DNA from: Bacteroidia bacterium
GTDB taxonomy: Bacteria; Bacteroidota; Bacteroidia; B-17B0; Aurantibacillaceae
Length of the DNA: 64,000 nt
Direction: 5' to 3'
NCBI GenBank assembly: GCA_016787705.1
Contig: JAEUTP010000004.1
Coordinates: 43,709 to 107,708, forward strand
A program made the position numbers and the translations under genes. Each line of letters starts with the position of its first letter. The stretch's first letter is position 1. Below are positions 36,593 to 48,221 of the stretch, piece by piece. The notes under the pieces were generated by a model, which saw nothing but the letters and a program-made list of their open reading frames with translations, was not told the DNA's origin and searched no databases.

Positions 36593-36916
36593 GTGTGTAT
36601 CAACTACTTAATTAACCAAAAGTACTATGCCGAGGTGCTTTGTGAGAATAAAAAAGAAGCTGAAGATGAGGAAGATTCTTGCTGTCATGGTAAATGCGCC
36701 ATGGAAAAAGAATTAACAAAACTGGACGAAAAAGAGGAAGATCAATCGGCAAAAACGCCAAATTCTGCTTTTAAGATTAGTAGAACCGAGGAAGCGCTTG
36801 TAAAAACAATAAAATTTTATTCGCCCGCCATTTTCCTTTCTATAATAAAAACACCTTTTTTAGCCGAGCTAAAAAGTGGTGAATTACAGGTTTTAATAAA
36901 ACCACCAACCGTATAA
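36593..36916 (+). CDS. Small Cys-rich (CCxGKC) protein of a copper-type locus; true start probably upstream
   Basis: From GTG 36593 it is 107 residues: INQKYYAEVLCENK, an acidic stretch, CCHGKCAMEKELTKL and the terminal LIKPPTV. This is a Bacteroidota family I recognise by LC.NK...C.GKC...K.L and a PP tail, often beside metal receptors. Family members have an N-terminal hydrophobic segment. Here the same frame continues upstream without a stop to 36527 and encodes just such a segment (ICYIFLISVLFSLYARLEVC), but with no ATG, GTG or TTG. Candidates are ATT at 36539 or ATA at 36548. Metal binding is inferred. Confidence 0.6.
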   Translation: MCINYLINQKYYAEVLCENKKEAEDEEDSCCHGKCAMEKELTKLDEKEEDQSAKTPNSAFKISRTEEALVKTIKFYSPAIFLSIIKTPFLAELKSGELQVLIKPPTV

Positions 36917-37069
36917 TTTTTTTAATTTATTTATTATAATTTATTTTAGTAACGCGCGTTTATAAATTACGGTATTAACTATTTTTTTAGTTAAAGCCTG
37001 TTGTTAATGAGTGTAGGTTTACTATTTATGTACTATTTTTACTAACTTTATTAATCAAATTATTATACA

Positions 37070-37855
37070 ATGAAAACCATTATAAAATTTATCCCAGTTA
37101 TATTATTAACAGTATTTATTTCTTGTAAAAAAGACACAAAAGATCCGGAACCAACACCAGAACCTGCTCCTGTAACCCCAACTTCAGGTACTTTAAAATT
37201 AGAATTTGAGCATATGTTTGATACGCTTGAATTTAATTTGAATCAAAATTACAAAACTGATAATGGTGATACTGTTAAGTTTAATATTTTAAAATACTAT
37301 ATCAGTAATATTGTTTTAACCAAAAATGATAATACAACGTTTATGGAAACAAACAGCTATCATTTAGTTGACGCCTCAAATCTATCTTCAACTATTTTGA
37401 GTATTGCTAATGTGCCAGTTGGTAATTACAAAGCAGTATCATTTACTTTGGGTGTTGATAGCACCCGAAATGTTTCAGGTTCGCAAACAGGCGATCTTGA
37501 TCCTGCCAAAGGTATGTTCTGGAGCTGGTCTACCGGGTACATTATGTTTAAGTTGGAAGGTACCTCACCACAATCAGGTTCAACAACAAAAGCGTTAACC
37601 TATCACATTGGTGGATTTAGTGGTATTTATAAAGCACAACGCAATTTTAGTTTTAATTTTGCCTCAACACCTTCAAATATTACAGGAAGCAATTCTCCTT
37701 ACATTCATTTATCTGTTGATATTAATGAATTTTTTAAAGCACCAAATACTGTGAGTGTTGCTACCCAATATTTTCAGATGTCGGTTAATGCAGCTTCAAA
37801 AAATTACGCTGATAATTATGCAGACATGATTAGTTTTGAGCATGTACACAATTAA
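37070..37855 (+). CDS. MbnP-like periplasmic copper-binding lipoprotein
   Basis: 261 residues with a lipobox (FISCKKD, Cys about 19), a Pro-rich linker (PEPTPEPAPVTPTSG) and the MbnP domain: LKLEFEHMFDTLEF, TVKFNILKYYISNIVL, YHLVD, VPVGNYKAVSFTLGVD and GMFWSWSTGYIMFKLEG (about 148-164). In characterised MbnP a tryptophan is oxidised to kynurenine by the di-haem partner MbnH and contributes to Cu(I) binding. Trp151 and Trp153 are the obvious candidates here. The MbnH-like gene follows with a one-base overlap (TAATG). Cargo by analogy is copper. Confidence 0.87.
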   Translation: MKTIIKFIPVILLTVFISCKKDTKDPEPTPEPAPVTPTSGTLKLEFEHMFDTLEFNLNQNYKTDNGDTVKFNILKYYISNIVLTKNDNTTFMETNSYHLVDASNLSSTILSIANVPVGNYKAVSFTLGVDSTRNVSGSQTGDLDPAKGMFWSWSTGYIMFKLEGTSPQSGSTTKALTYHIGGFSGIYKAQRNFSFNFASTPSNITGSNSPYIHLSVDINEFFKAPNTVSVATQYFQMSVNAASKNYADNYADMISFEHVHN

Positions 37856-38904
37856 TGAATAAAATTGTAGCGATATTTTTTTTATTTGGGGCAGTAATTT
37901 TTTCTTCCTGCAAAGTAGATCCTAAAATTATTGAACCGTTACCGGTAGGTAATCTGGCTGAGGTTGTTCCTGATGGATGGCCTCAGCCTAAATATACTTT
38001 TAGCGTAAATAGTATTAGTGAGGATAAATTTGCATTAGGCCGAGCGCTTTTCTATGAAACAATGTTAAGTGCCAATAACACAATTTCTTGTGGAAGCTGT
38101 CACCAGCAGTTTGTATGTTTTGCTCATGCTGATCACGCCGTAAGTCATGGTATTAATGATCTTGTTGGAACACGAAATGCTCCCGGTATCTTTAATTTAA
38201 ACTGGCACCCGTATTTTATGCACGATGGCGGTATCAATCATATAGAGGTGCAACCTTTAGGGCCAATTACCAATACCATTGAAATGGGTGCTGATATAAA
38301 TCCGGTTATTGCAAAATTACAGGCTTCCAGTAAATACCGTGATCTGTTTAAAAAAGCGTATGGTTCTGATACTGTTAATACACAAAGAATGTTTCGCGCC
38401 ATGGCACAATTTATGGGCTTAATGTATTCTTACAACAGTAAATATGATTATTACAAACGTAATGAAAATAATGTGGAGTTTTCAGATGCCGAATTAAGAG
38501 GTTATAACCTGTTTATTTCAAAATGCAGCAGTTGCCATACCGAGCCCTTGTTTTCTGATTTTGCTTTCAGAAATAATGGCTTGCCTGTAAATGTTTTTGT
38601 TAAAGATAGTGGCAGAGCGCATATTACAGGTTTGCCTCAAGATAGGTATAAATTTAAAACACCAAGTTTAAGAAATATCGCAAAAACCGCACCGTACATG
38701 CACGACGGGCGTTTTACAACTTTACAACAATGTTTAGACCATTATACAAATGGAGTAACTAATTTAACTAACCTCGATCCTTTATTACAAAATAACGGTT
38801 TGCAGCTTTCTGCAAATGATAAACAAGACATCATCGCTTTTTTACAAACGCTTACCGATTATAAATTTTTAGGGGATAAACGTTTTTCTGATCCAAATTT
38901 TTAA
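37855..38904 (+). CDS. MbnH-like di-haem cytochrome c peroxidase family protein
   Basis: 349 residues, lipoprotein signal (FSSCK, Cys about 19). Two haem sites are present: CGSCH at 79-83 and CSSCH at 224-228. The conserved RNAPGIFNLNWHPYFMHDGG, the FKTPSLRNIAKTAPYMHDGRFTTL segment and the terminal DIIAFLQTLTD are typical of the MauG/CcpA superfamily. MbnH-type members oxidise a Trp of the partner MbnP rather than detoxify peroxide. The overlap with the MbnP gene indicates translational coupling and fixed stoichiometry. Confidence 0.9.
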   Translation: MNKIVAIFFLFGAVIFSSCKVDPKIIEPLPVGNLAEVVPDGWPQPKYTFSVNSISEDKFALGRALFYETMLSANNTISCGSCHQQFVCFAHADHAVSHGINDLVGTRNAPGIFNLNWHPYFMHDGGINHIEVQPLGPITNTIEMGADINPVIAKLQASSKYRDLFKKAYGSDTVNTQRMFRAMAQFMGLMYSYNSKYDYYKRNENNVEFSDAELRGYNLFISKCSSCHTEPLFSDFAFRNNGLPVNVFVKDSGRAHITGLPQDRYKFKTPSLRNIAKTAPYMHDGRFTTLQQCLDHYTNGVTNLTNLDPLLQNNGLQLSANDKQDIIAFLQTLTDYKFLGDKRFSDPNF

Positions 38905-38907
38905 GTC

Positions 38908-39276
38908 ATGAAAAAATATTTTATTTATAGTTTACTTTTAAGCCTAGTTTTTGTTTCCTGCAAAAAAAATGAACTTGGTGGTAAGGCCGAAATTAAAGGG
39001 CAGGTAAAGCACCATGCAAAAGTAATTCCTAATGCAACCATTTACATAAAATTTGGCGCAAAAGAATTTCCAGGTACAGATGTTTCTGTTTATGATAAAA
39101 CAGTTAGCTCTGATTCCGCCGGTAACTATACTATAAAATGCTATAAAGGCGATTATTATTTATATGCTGTGGGTACAGATTTGGATGTTCCGCCTCCAAG
39201 CCTTGTAAAAGGTGGTGTGCCAATTAGTATCAGAAACAAAGAGTTGGTTGAGGCTGAATTAGCCATAACAGAGTAA
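38908..39276 (+). CDS. Small lipoprotein with carboxypeptidase-regulatory-like fold
   Basis: 122 residues: lipobox VFVSCKK (Cys about 18), then a single Ig-like domain with AEIKGQVKHHAKVIPNATIYIKFG, DSAGNYTIKCYKGDYYLYAVG and a beta-rich end. It lies three bases after the MbnH-like gene in the same operon. His residues in the first strand (KHH) may be metal ligands, but this is conjecture. Confidence 0.75.
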   Translation: MKKYFIYSLLLSLVFVSCKKNELGGKAEIKGQVKHHAKVIPNATIYIKFGAKEFPGTDVSVYDKTVSSDSAGNYTIKCYKGDYYLYAVGTDLDVPPPSLVKGGVPISIRNKELVEAELAITE

Positions 39277-39321
39277 GTTATTACGTATTTGTATAATGGT
39301 TAATTTAATTATTGACCATTT

Positions 39322-40320
39322 ATGAATTTTTTGAGAATAGTATTTTTATTGTTTTTTAGTTTACCTGCTTTAGCCTGCGACCTATGCGGTAGCTACATGG
39401 GTATTACACCTTATGATAATCAAAGCCAGTTAACACTATTGCACCGCTACCGAGTATTTAACGGCTATCGTAACTATCAGCAATCTTCACGTTTTTTAAT
39501 CCCCGGCGCATATAAAACCATGCATGATCCATCAATCATTGCAGGCGATTCAACCACAGAAATAAAAAATCATTCCAGCAAAGATTATGAAACTTACAAA
39601 GTAATTGAATTGCGTGGAAAATATTTTTTGCATTTGCGTTGGGAAATGAATTTTATTTTACCGGTACAACAAATTAAAACAAAATATGATGAGGATAGGA
39701 ATATTAACTCCGGTATGGCCGATCCATCATTATTTTTGGGTTATCATATTATTAAACGCTTAAGCGGCTTTGCAATAAAGCAGCGTATGATAATTGGCGG
39801 GGGAATTAAATTACCGCTTGGTGTTTCAAATAAAAAAAATAGTGAAGACCAACGTATGCAATTGTTAAATCAAAATGGTACCGGTAGTTTTGATCATTTT
39901 TATTATATAAATTATATGGTAAGTAAAAAGTGGTGGGGCGTAAATACCAATTGTATCTTTAAATTTAATGGAACAAATAAATTTAATGAGCGCTATGCCA
40001 ATTCTTACAACCAGGTACTCAGCCTTTTTGTAAAGCTGGAAATTAAAGATCTGTCTATCTATCCTTCTGTTTTTATGAATTATGAATACTGTAAAGGTTT
40101 ATATCTAAATAAAAACTTAGTAAAAGGTACTAATGTAAATGTATTATTGGTGGGCCCCTCAATAGATGTAAATTATAAAGGTTTTGTTTTAAACACTTCT
40201 TACCAGTTTAATGGATATGAAAGAGTTTCAAGCCAAAGTTTATCTAATGCCGGCAGGTTTGTAATTGGGTTAACGTATAATTTCAACCAGAATAAATATT
40301 TAATAAAAAACAAAGATTAA
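39322..40320 (+). CDS. Outer-membrane beta-barrel protein of the MbnP/MbnH locus
   Basis: 332 residues with a signal peptide ending at LPALA. CDLCGSYMGITPYDNQSQL follows, so a CxxC pair sits at the mature N-terminus. Amphipathic strands then run to the end (FLHLRWEMNFILPVQQIK, FAIKQRMIIGGGIKLPLGVS, GRFVIGLTYNFN). Similar barrels accompany MbnP/MbnH pairs in Bacteroidota, as I recall. The CxxC may capture Cu(I) at the pore. It is 45 bases from the previous gene and probably in the same operon. Confidence 0.75.
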   Translation: MNFLRIVFLLFFSLPALACDLCGSYMGITPYDNQSQLTLLHRYRVFNGYRNYQQSSRFLIPGAYKTMHDPSIIAGDSTTEIKNHSSKDYETYKVIELRGKYFLHLRWEMNFILPVQQIKTKYDEDRNINSGMADPSLFLGYHIIKRLSGFAIKQRMIIGGGIKLPLGVSNKKNSEDQRMQLLNQNGTGSFDHFYYINYMVSKKWWGVNTNCIFKFNGTNKFNERYANSYNQVLSLFVKLEIKDLSIYPSVFMNYEYCKGLYLNKNLVKGTNVNVLLVGPSIDVNYKGFVLNTSYQFNGYERVSSQSLSNAGRFVIGLTYNFNQNKYLIKNKD

Positions 40321-40363
40321 TTTATTTTGTTTCTCTATATTTAACCTGGTAATAATTAAAAAT

Positions 40364-41131
40364 TTGTCGGTTAAAATTACTTTTTTAGGAACCGGCACAT
40401 CGCAAGGTGTGCCTATTATTGCATGCGAATGCGAGGTATGCACAAGTGCAGACATGCGTGACAATCGTTTGCGTTCTTCCATTCTTGTAGAAACTGAAAC
40501 CACGCGTTTTATTATTGATGCGGGCCCTGATTTTCGTCAGCAATTACTTCGCCAAAAAGTAAAACGTTTGGATGCTGTTATTTTTACACACGAGCACAAA
40601 GATCATATTGCCGGTTTAGATGAGGTGAAAGCATTTAATTTTATTAATAAAATAATAATGCCTGTTTATGCTACAAAAAGAGTTCAGCAGGCCTTGCACC
40701 GAGAATTTGCTTACATTTTTTCAGAAGAAAAATACCCGGGCATTCCTGAAATTAATGTGATTGATTTTGATAATGAACCTTTTTATATTGGTAATATTTT
40801 ATTGCAGCCAATAAATGTGTTGCATTATAAATTACCTGTAAAAGGTTTCAGGATAAATGATTTTGCCTACATTACCGATGCTAATTTTATTTCAGCAGAA
40901 GAAAAAGAAAAATTAAAAAATTTAAATGTACTTGTATTAAATGCTTTAAGAAGAGAACCTCATATTTCTCATTTTACATTTGAAGAGGCTGTTGAGTTGG
41001 TTAAAGAATTAAAACCACGTAAGGCTTATTTTACACATATCTCGCATCAATTAGGTACTCACGAAGAGGTTTCAAAAGAACTACCAGCAAATATTGAACT
41101 GGCAGTGGATGGATTGCAACTCATTATTTAA
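40364..41131 (+). CDS. MBL-fold metallo-hydrolase (PhnP-like)
   Basis: 255 residues from TTG. The frame has no ATG before the conserved ITFLGTGTSQGVPII start. CECEVC is a Cys cluster typical of PhnP-type enzymes. FIIDAGPDFRQQLL and the metal motif THEHKDHIAGLDEV follow, then FAYITDANFI and YFTHISHQLGTH supply the remaining ligands. Related enzymes are cyclic phosphodiesterases. The natural substrate here is unknown. TATATTTA upstream (40335-40342) is a plausible promoter element. Confidence 0.88.
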   Translation: MSVKITFLGTGTSQGVPIIACECEVCTSADMRDNRLRSSILVETETTRFIIDAGPDFRQQLLRQKVKRLDAVIFTHEHKDHIAGLDEVKAFNFINKIIMPVYATKRVQQALHREFAYIFSEEKYPGIPEINVIDFDNEPFYIGNILLQPINVLHYKLPVKGFRINDFAYITDANFISAEEKEKLKNLNVLVLNALRREPHISHFTFEEAVELVKELKPRKAYFTHISHQLGTHEEVSKELPANIELAVDGLQLII

Positions 41132-41204
41132 GCAACAATAATTTTGCTGTGATAAGAGTTAAAAATTGAAGAAGAACTGTCAGTTAGGGCTGAGTCGAGA
41201 ATGA

Positions 41205-41915
41205 CTATTTCGAAAGAATTTCATTTAGTAGTACTTCTATCTCTTTTCCTCTGGTCAGTGTCATCATATGCGATCCTTTTTCAATAACAATAGTTGGTTT
41301 TGTTTTGCGAATTGGTAAAGTGTGATCTTTTGTACCATGAATATGAATGATAGTAGAATCATAATTTCTTTTATCCCACCTTATGATCATGTTCACGCTT
41401 CTTTTTAAGAACTTTGCATTTTTGTTCTTAAGCATGCTCTTAAAAATAGCTTTGTTTTTATTTCGGTCCGGCTCAACAATTGGTTGCAACATCCTGGCGC
41501 CAAATTTTATTGCCCCTTTTGGAAACAGTTTATAAATGGGAATACTTTTTTGAAATCTGTAACGAAAAGGAAGCTCTTTTCTGCATTTTGCACTTGAGAT
41601 GATAATTACTTTTTGCGGATGCAGGATATCTGTTAGTTCAGAACAAAGCATTCCTCCAAGCGAAACCCCAATAAAACTATAAGCACCCGTAGTGTCTATC
41701 TGTTTTCTTAAGAGTGATGCATACTCTTTCATCGTAGCTCCTTTTTCAGGAATGGGGTATAGTATATTTACGATCTTATAGGTTGAATCAAACCGAATGT
41801 TTGAAAAGATTCGCTCATCTGAGCCTTGGCCGGGAAATAAATAAAGAATATGGTTTTGACATTTTAGTATATTTCCAAAAAAAGAAATACTTAAAAATGC
41901 CAAAACCCTTACCAT
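41205..41915 (-). CDS. Alpha/beta hydrolase with export signal
   Basis: 236 residues from ATG 41915 (MVRVLAFLSISFFGNILKCQ), a signal-like start. LYLFPGQGSDERIF is the oxyanion-hole strand, GVSLGGM carries the nucleophilic Ser, and HIHGTKDHTLPI with EKGSHMMT supplies the Asp and His of the triad. Substrate is unknown. It runs seven bases after the beta-flower gene on the same strand, suggesting cotranscription. Confidence 0.8.
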   Translation of the reverse strand: MVRVLAFLSISFFGNILKCQNHILYLFPGQGSDERIFSNIRFDSTYKIVNILYPIPEKGATMKEYASLLRKQIDTTGAYSFIGVSLGGMLCSELTDILHPQKVIIISSAKCRKELPFRYRFQKSIPIYKLFPKGAIKFGARMLQPIVEPDRNKNKAIFKSMLKNKNAKFLKRSVNMIIRWDKRNYDSTIIHIHGTKDHTLPIRKTKPTIVIEKGSHMMTLTRGKEIEVLLNEILSK

Positions 41916-41921
41916 CAATAA

Positions 41922-42326
41922 TTAAAATTTAAAGAAAAAGAAAACAACTGCAGCCCATTCTTTTTTCACACCGCTGGCATGGCCAATTGTAGAATGTGAA
42001 GAGTTTTCAACCGTGCCATTATCTTTTACATAACCAATAGTTGAATGTGAAGAGTTTTCAACTGTTCCATCACTTTTTACATAACCCACCGTGCTATGAC
42101 TGCTGTTTTCAATGGTACCATTGCTTTTAATGTAGCCAATAGTTGAGTGTGAAGAATTCTCAATGGTTCCATCGCTTTTAATGTAGCCTTTTGTAGAGTG
42201 GCTGCTGTTTTCGATTGTTCCGTCAGATTTTACATAACCTGTTGTTGAATGGCTGCCCGATTCAATAGTTTGTGCTTTTGCTCCAAAAGCGAAACTAAAT
42301 AATGCAATTGCTAATATTTTTTTCAT
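41922..42326 (-). CDS. 5-fold beta-flower repeat protein
   Basis: 134 residues with a signal peptide (to AKAQT). Five exact-length 17-residue repeats, ENSSHSTIGYIKSDGTI type, lie at about 22-106, then a sixth partial repeat (ENSSHSTIGHASGVKKEW) and the tail AAVVFFFFKF. The repeat and the EWAAV.FFFF end match the family named for its five-bladed flower structure. Its function is unknown. The hydrophobic tail may insert in a membrane. It diverges from the fRMsr gene, with only 39 bases between starts. Confidence 0.82.
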   Translation of the reverse strand: MKKILAIALFSFAFGAKAQTIESGSHSTTGYVKSDGTIENSSHSTKGYIKSDGTIENSSHSTIGYIKSNGTIENSSHSTVGYVKSDGTVENSSHSTIGYVKDNGTVENSSHSTIGHASGVKKEWAAVVFFFFKF

Positions 42327-42353
42327 TTTTATTAATTTAAACTGAAAGATACA

Positions 42354-42361
42354 TAAATTTG
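42354..42361 (+). promoter_or_regulatory. Promoter abutting the start codon of the fRMsr gene
   Basis: TAAATTTG (TAnnTTTG) ends four bases before the ATG at 42366, implying a leaderless transcript. Confidence 0.55.
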
Positions 42362-42365
42362 TAAT

Positions 42366-44881
<2,516 letters not shown>

Positions 44882-44882
44882 A

Positions 44883-47800
44883 TTAATTTAGTAAGGGCTG
44901 TTTTTGTATTTGTAATTCTTCATGCGGAATAATTGCATACATGCGTGAAACAAAATCTTTACTCAGATCTTCCTGTTTAAATTGCTGTGTAAGGCCTGTA
45001 AGACTTTTTATAACAGTTTTTGCCTGTTCAATTTCACGTAAATAAGCGTTTCTTCTTTTTGAGTTTTGTGAATTGTAAATTTTAAGATCACCTTCATAAA
45101 TATCAAATAGTTGCTTCGATAGCGAATTGGCTTTCTCAAATTCACCCAACTGGTAATAACCAATACAAATATTGTAAATACCTGTATCAAACGGTACATT
45201 TTCATCGGGCATTTTTTCTAAACACTTATCCAAAACTTCTTTTGCTTTTTTATTTTCACCTTTGTTTATAAGTGCTCCTGCCAATACGCCCATTTGCATA
45301 CGCATAAAGCCGGATATTCTCAGGCAATTTTCATCAAGGTTAACGCCTTTTTTATCCATGCCTCCCCATAAATATTTATTCATCACATTGTCATACATCA
45401 CATCTGTATTTACGCGGCCACCCTGCATCTCTTCTACTTCGTTTTGTCTTATCGGTACAAAACGGTAAACAAAACCTTCCATTTGCAAATATTTTCTTAA
45501 TCCTACACAGGTCTCATCGGCCTGTGATGTAAAATAAATCGGTCTTTCCCAATTGTTATTGGCAATAAGATCCAATACCATAAGATCGTTCTTATAAATA
45601 TAATTTCTGCTTCCCAGATCCCAGGTAATTTTTTTTGCAATGCGTGGTGTGTCTTTTTCGCTTACCACTTTGTTTTTTATGACACTTTCTGTATCAACAT
45701 CCAGGTAAAAATTTTTGGAAGGTAAAATATCCAAAGCTTCTCCACCATTATCCATTTTTTTTAATGGATCATCACTGGTAACATAAGCAAGTGCATCTTT
45801 CAAATTAATGCTTGCAGGGTTTCTTCCATCAATAACGGCTACTTCTAATTTATTGGCCTCCAGTTTTTCTTCAGGTATGGTAAAAGGTACAGGTTTACTT
45901 AAATACGCTGCGCGTCGCGATTGTTTAATGAACCAATCGGTGCTTAATAAACTCATACATATAACTCTTACATCTGTTCTTACACCTTCCACTTCCTGAG
46001 CATACCATAATGGAAAAGTATCGTTATCACCATTTGTAAATAATATAGCATTGGGTGCGCAGCTTTGTAAATAGTCAATAGCGCTATCGCGTGATAAAGT
46101 TCTTAATGCACGGTTATGGTCGTTCCATCCTTCTTTTGCCATAATACCCGGAACAGTTAGACTTAATGTTGTTACACCAAGAACGATTTTTATAGCCTTA
46201 CTTTTTTTACTGATAAGATCGTGTAAAAATAAAACACCAAAGCCTATCCATATACAGAAGGCGTAGAAGCTACCTACATAAGCATAATCACGCTCACGTA
46301 CCTGGTAAGGCGATTGGTTTAAATAAACAATTATGGCTAAACCTGTCAATAAAAATAAACAAAGCACTATCCACGCGTTGGGTTTACTGCGCTTAAAATG
46401 AAAGATCATTCCAAATAAACCTAAAATAAAAGGCAATGCATAAAAATGATTTGTAGCAAAATTATTTTTATCGCGGTGAATTACCTGTGATGTATCGGTA
46501 TCTAACTTAAGATCATCAATTGCCTTAATACCTGTTAACCAGTTACCTTCCATGTTATTGCCTGTCATGCCCTGCACATCATTTTGGCGGCCAATAAAAT
46601 TCCAGTAAAAATAACGCAGATACATATAATTTACCTGGTAACTTAAAAAATAAATAATGTTTGAAGCAAATGTTGGCACTTCTATTGTTTCTGTGTCGCC
46701 ATTCACACTTTCAGAAACTTTTGTACGGTGATGCTCGCTTACATTACCCCAATATTTATAACCGGCTACATGGCCAGCTTGCTGGTTACTATACATGCGT
46801 GGAAATACTGTACAAAAATCTTTATCATATTTTGGAACTGAATTTTTTTTGGAATCAATTACTTTATAATTATTTTTTGTCTTGTCTTTGGCATACAAAG
46901 GATCACCATTACCATATTCATTTCTTGGTAAAGTAGGTGCATTATAAAATTGACCGTATAATAAAGGAGGTGCAGCTCCGTATTGTTCGCGTAATAAATA
47001 AGCGAGCATATTAGGTGCGTTCTCAGGATCGTTCTCATCCATGGGTGTATTGGCTTGCGAACGGATTACCAAAACAAAAAAAGAAGAATAGCCAATTAAT
47101 AAAGTAGCAAAGCTTAAAAATACTGCATGAAGTGTAACGGTTTGGGCTTTAAATTTATGGATAGCATAAATTATTCCGCCAAGTATTAGTAAACGCGTAA
47201 ACATACCACTGCCGCTTGGCGCTGCAATTATAGAAATGACAGAAAAAAGAACCGCTGAATAAAAACCAATTTTATAATATTTTTCATTTTTATTAAATGT
47301 ATATACAATTAAAAAAGTGAGAGAGGCGAGTAAAAGTAAAAAATATATAATTGTACCCGAGCTAAAACCAAAATGTAATTTATTGGTAAAAAACACTTCA
47401 TAATCACTCACAAATTTTACAATTTTTGGTATAACAAGATCTTGTACAAATACCAGTAGAGCCAGGGACGAAATACCAGCAATTAAAAAACCTTTGCGGC
47501 TTGGTTTGTATTTTTTGTAATAGATCACAAAACAAATGGCAGGAATAGTTAATAGACTTAATAAATGCACACCAATTGATAAACCTATTAAATAGCTTAT
47601 TAAAATTAACCAGCGCAAAGCAGATGAAGGATTTACGCTGTCTTCTTCATCCCATTTTAATATGCACCAAAATACCATTGCGGTAAAAAGAGATGAAGTA
47701 GCATACACTTCACCTTCTACAGCGTTGAACCAAAAGGTGTCAGAAAAAGTACAGGCCAGTGAGCCAACAATACCAGCAGTTAATACAGCATACTTTTGAG

Positions 47801-48143
47801 GCAAATTTAGAGCGTTTGCTTTTTTGTTATATAGTTTTAAAGATAAACGGGTGATGGTCCAGAACAAAAATAATACAGCACATGCGCTGGCCAATGCACT
47901 CATTACATTTATCATTAAGGCTGCTTTTGCAGGATCGGTGCCTCCAAAAAGTGTAAACACCCTTCCCATTAGCATAAAAAAAGGCGCTCCGGGAGGATGG
48001 CCTACCTCTAATCTATACGAGCAGGCAATATACTCACCGCAATCCCAAAAACTTGCCGTACGCTCAATGGTGATACAATAAACAATGGCCGCAATGGCCC
48101 AAACGAGCCAGCCGGTAAGGTTGTTGAGTTTTTTAAATTCCAT
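44883..48143 (-). CDS. DUF2723 (TMEM260-like) large membrane protein
   Basis: 1086 residues. The N-terminal DUF2723 region (about 1-210) has the conserved ITIERTASFWDCGEYIACSY and RLEVGHPPGAPFFML. About a dozen membrane helices follow, with NQSPYQVRERDYAYVGSFYAF. A large soluble part (DNDTFPLWYAQEVEGVRTDV, NWERPIYFT) and a TPR-like end (about 985-1060) complete it. The fold is that of GT-C glycosyltransferases, and human TMEM260 is a protein O-mannosyltransferase. A glycosyl-transfer role in Bacteroidota protein O-glycosylation is inferred. Confidence 0.88.
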   Translation of the reverse strand: MEFKKLNNLTGWLVWAIAAIVYCITIERTASFWDCGEYIACSYRLEVGHPPGAPFFMLMGRVFTLFGGTDPAKAALMINVMSALASACAVLFLFWTITRLSLKLYNKKANALNLPQKYAVLTAGIVGSLACTFSDTFWFNAVEGEVYATSSLFTAMVFWCILKWDEEDSVNPSSALRWLILISYLIGLSIGVHLLSLLTIPAICFVIYYKKYKPSRKGFLIAGISSLALLVFVQDLVIPKIVKFVSDYEVFFTNKLHFGFSSGTIIYFLLLLASLTFLIVYTFNKNEKYYKIGFYSAVLFSVISIIAAPSGSGMFTRLLILGGIIYAIHKFKAQTVTLHAVFLSFATLLIGYSSFFVLVIRSQANTPMDENDPENAPNMLAYLLREQYGAAPPLLYGQFYNAPTLPRNEYGNGDPLYAKDKTKNNYKVIDSKKNSVPKYDKDFCTVFPRMYSNQQAGHVAGYKYWGNVSEHHRTKVSESVNGDTETIEVPTFASNIIYFLSYQVNYMYLRYFYWNFIGRQNDVQGMTGNNMEGNWLTGIKAIDDLKLDTDTSQVIHRDKNNFATNHFYALPFILGLFGMIFHFKRSKPNAWIVLCLFLLTGLAIIVYLNQSPYQVRERDYAYVGSFYAFCIWIGFGVLFLHDLISKKSKAIKIVLGVTTLSLTVPGIMAKEGWNDHNRALRTLSRDSAIDYLQSCAPNAILFTNGDNDTFPLWYAQEVEGVRTDVRVICMSLLSTDWFIKQSRRAAYLSKPVPFTIPEEKLEANKLEVAVIDGRNPASINLKDALAYVTSDDPLKKMDNGGEALDILPSKNFYLDVDTESVIKNKVVSEKDTPRIAKKITWDLGSRNYIYKNDLMVLDLIANNNWERPIYFTSQADETCVGLRKYLQMEGFVYRFVPIRQNEVEEMQGGRVNTDVMYDNVMNKYLWGGMDKKGVNLDENCLRISGFMRMQMGVLAGALINKGENKKAKEVLDKCLEKMPDENVPFDTGIYNICIGYYQLGEFEKANSLSKQLFDIYEGDLKIYNSQNSKRRNAYLREIEQAKTVIKSLTGLTQQFKQEDLSKDFVSRMYAIIPHEELQIQKQPLLN

Positions 48144-48221
48144 AGCAAAATAAGGGATAGTACCCTGATTAAATTGCTATTCCGGTTTTTATAATAAAAG
48201 TTCGACAGGTTTAACCTTTTT

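Noticed and set aside
36593..36595. GTG 36593 as the definite start of the CCxGKC protein
   Set aside because: It would leave out the hydrophobic segment conserved in the family. The coordinate is kept only because no standard start lies upstream.
41160..41200. Degenerate copy of the Bacteroidota GTCGAGAATGAC-type intergenic repeat
   Set aside because: Too short and diverged to annotate with confidence.
41932..42265. Regular 51-base repeats considered as a CRISPR array
   Set aside because: There are no spacers between repeats, and they encode a known protein repeat.
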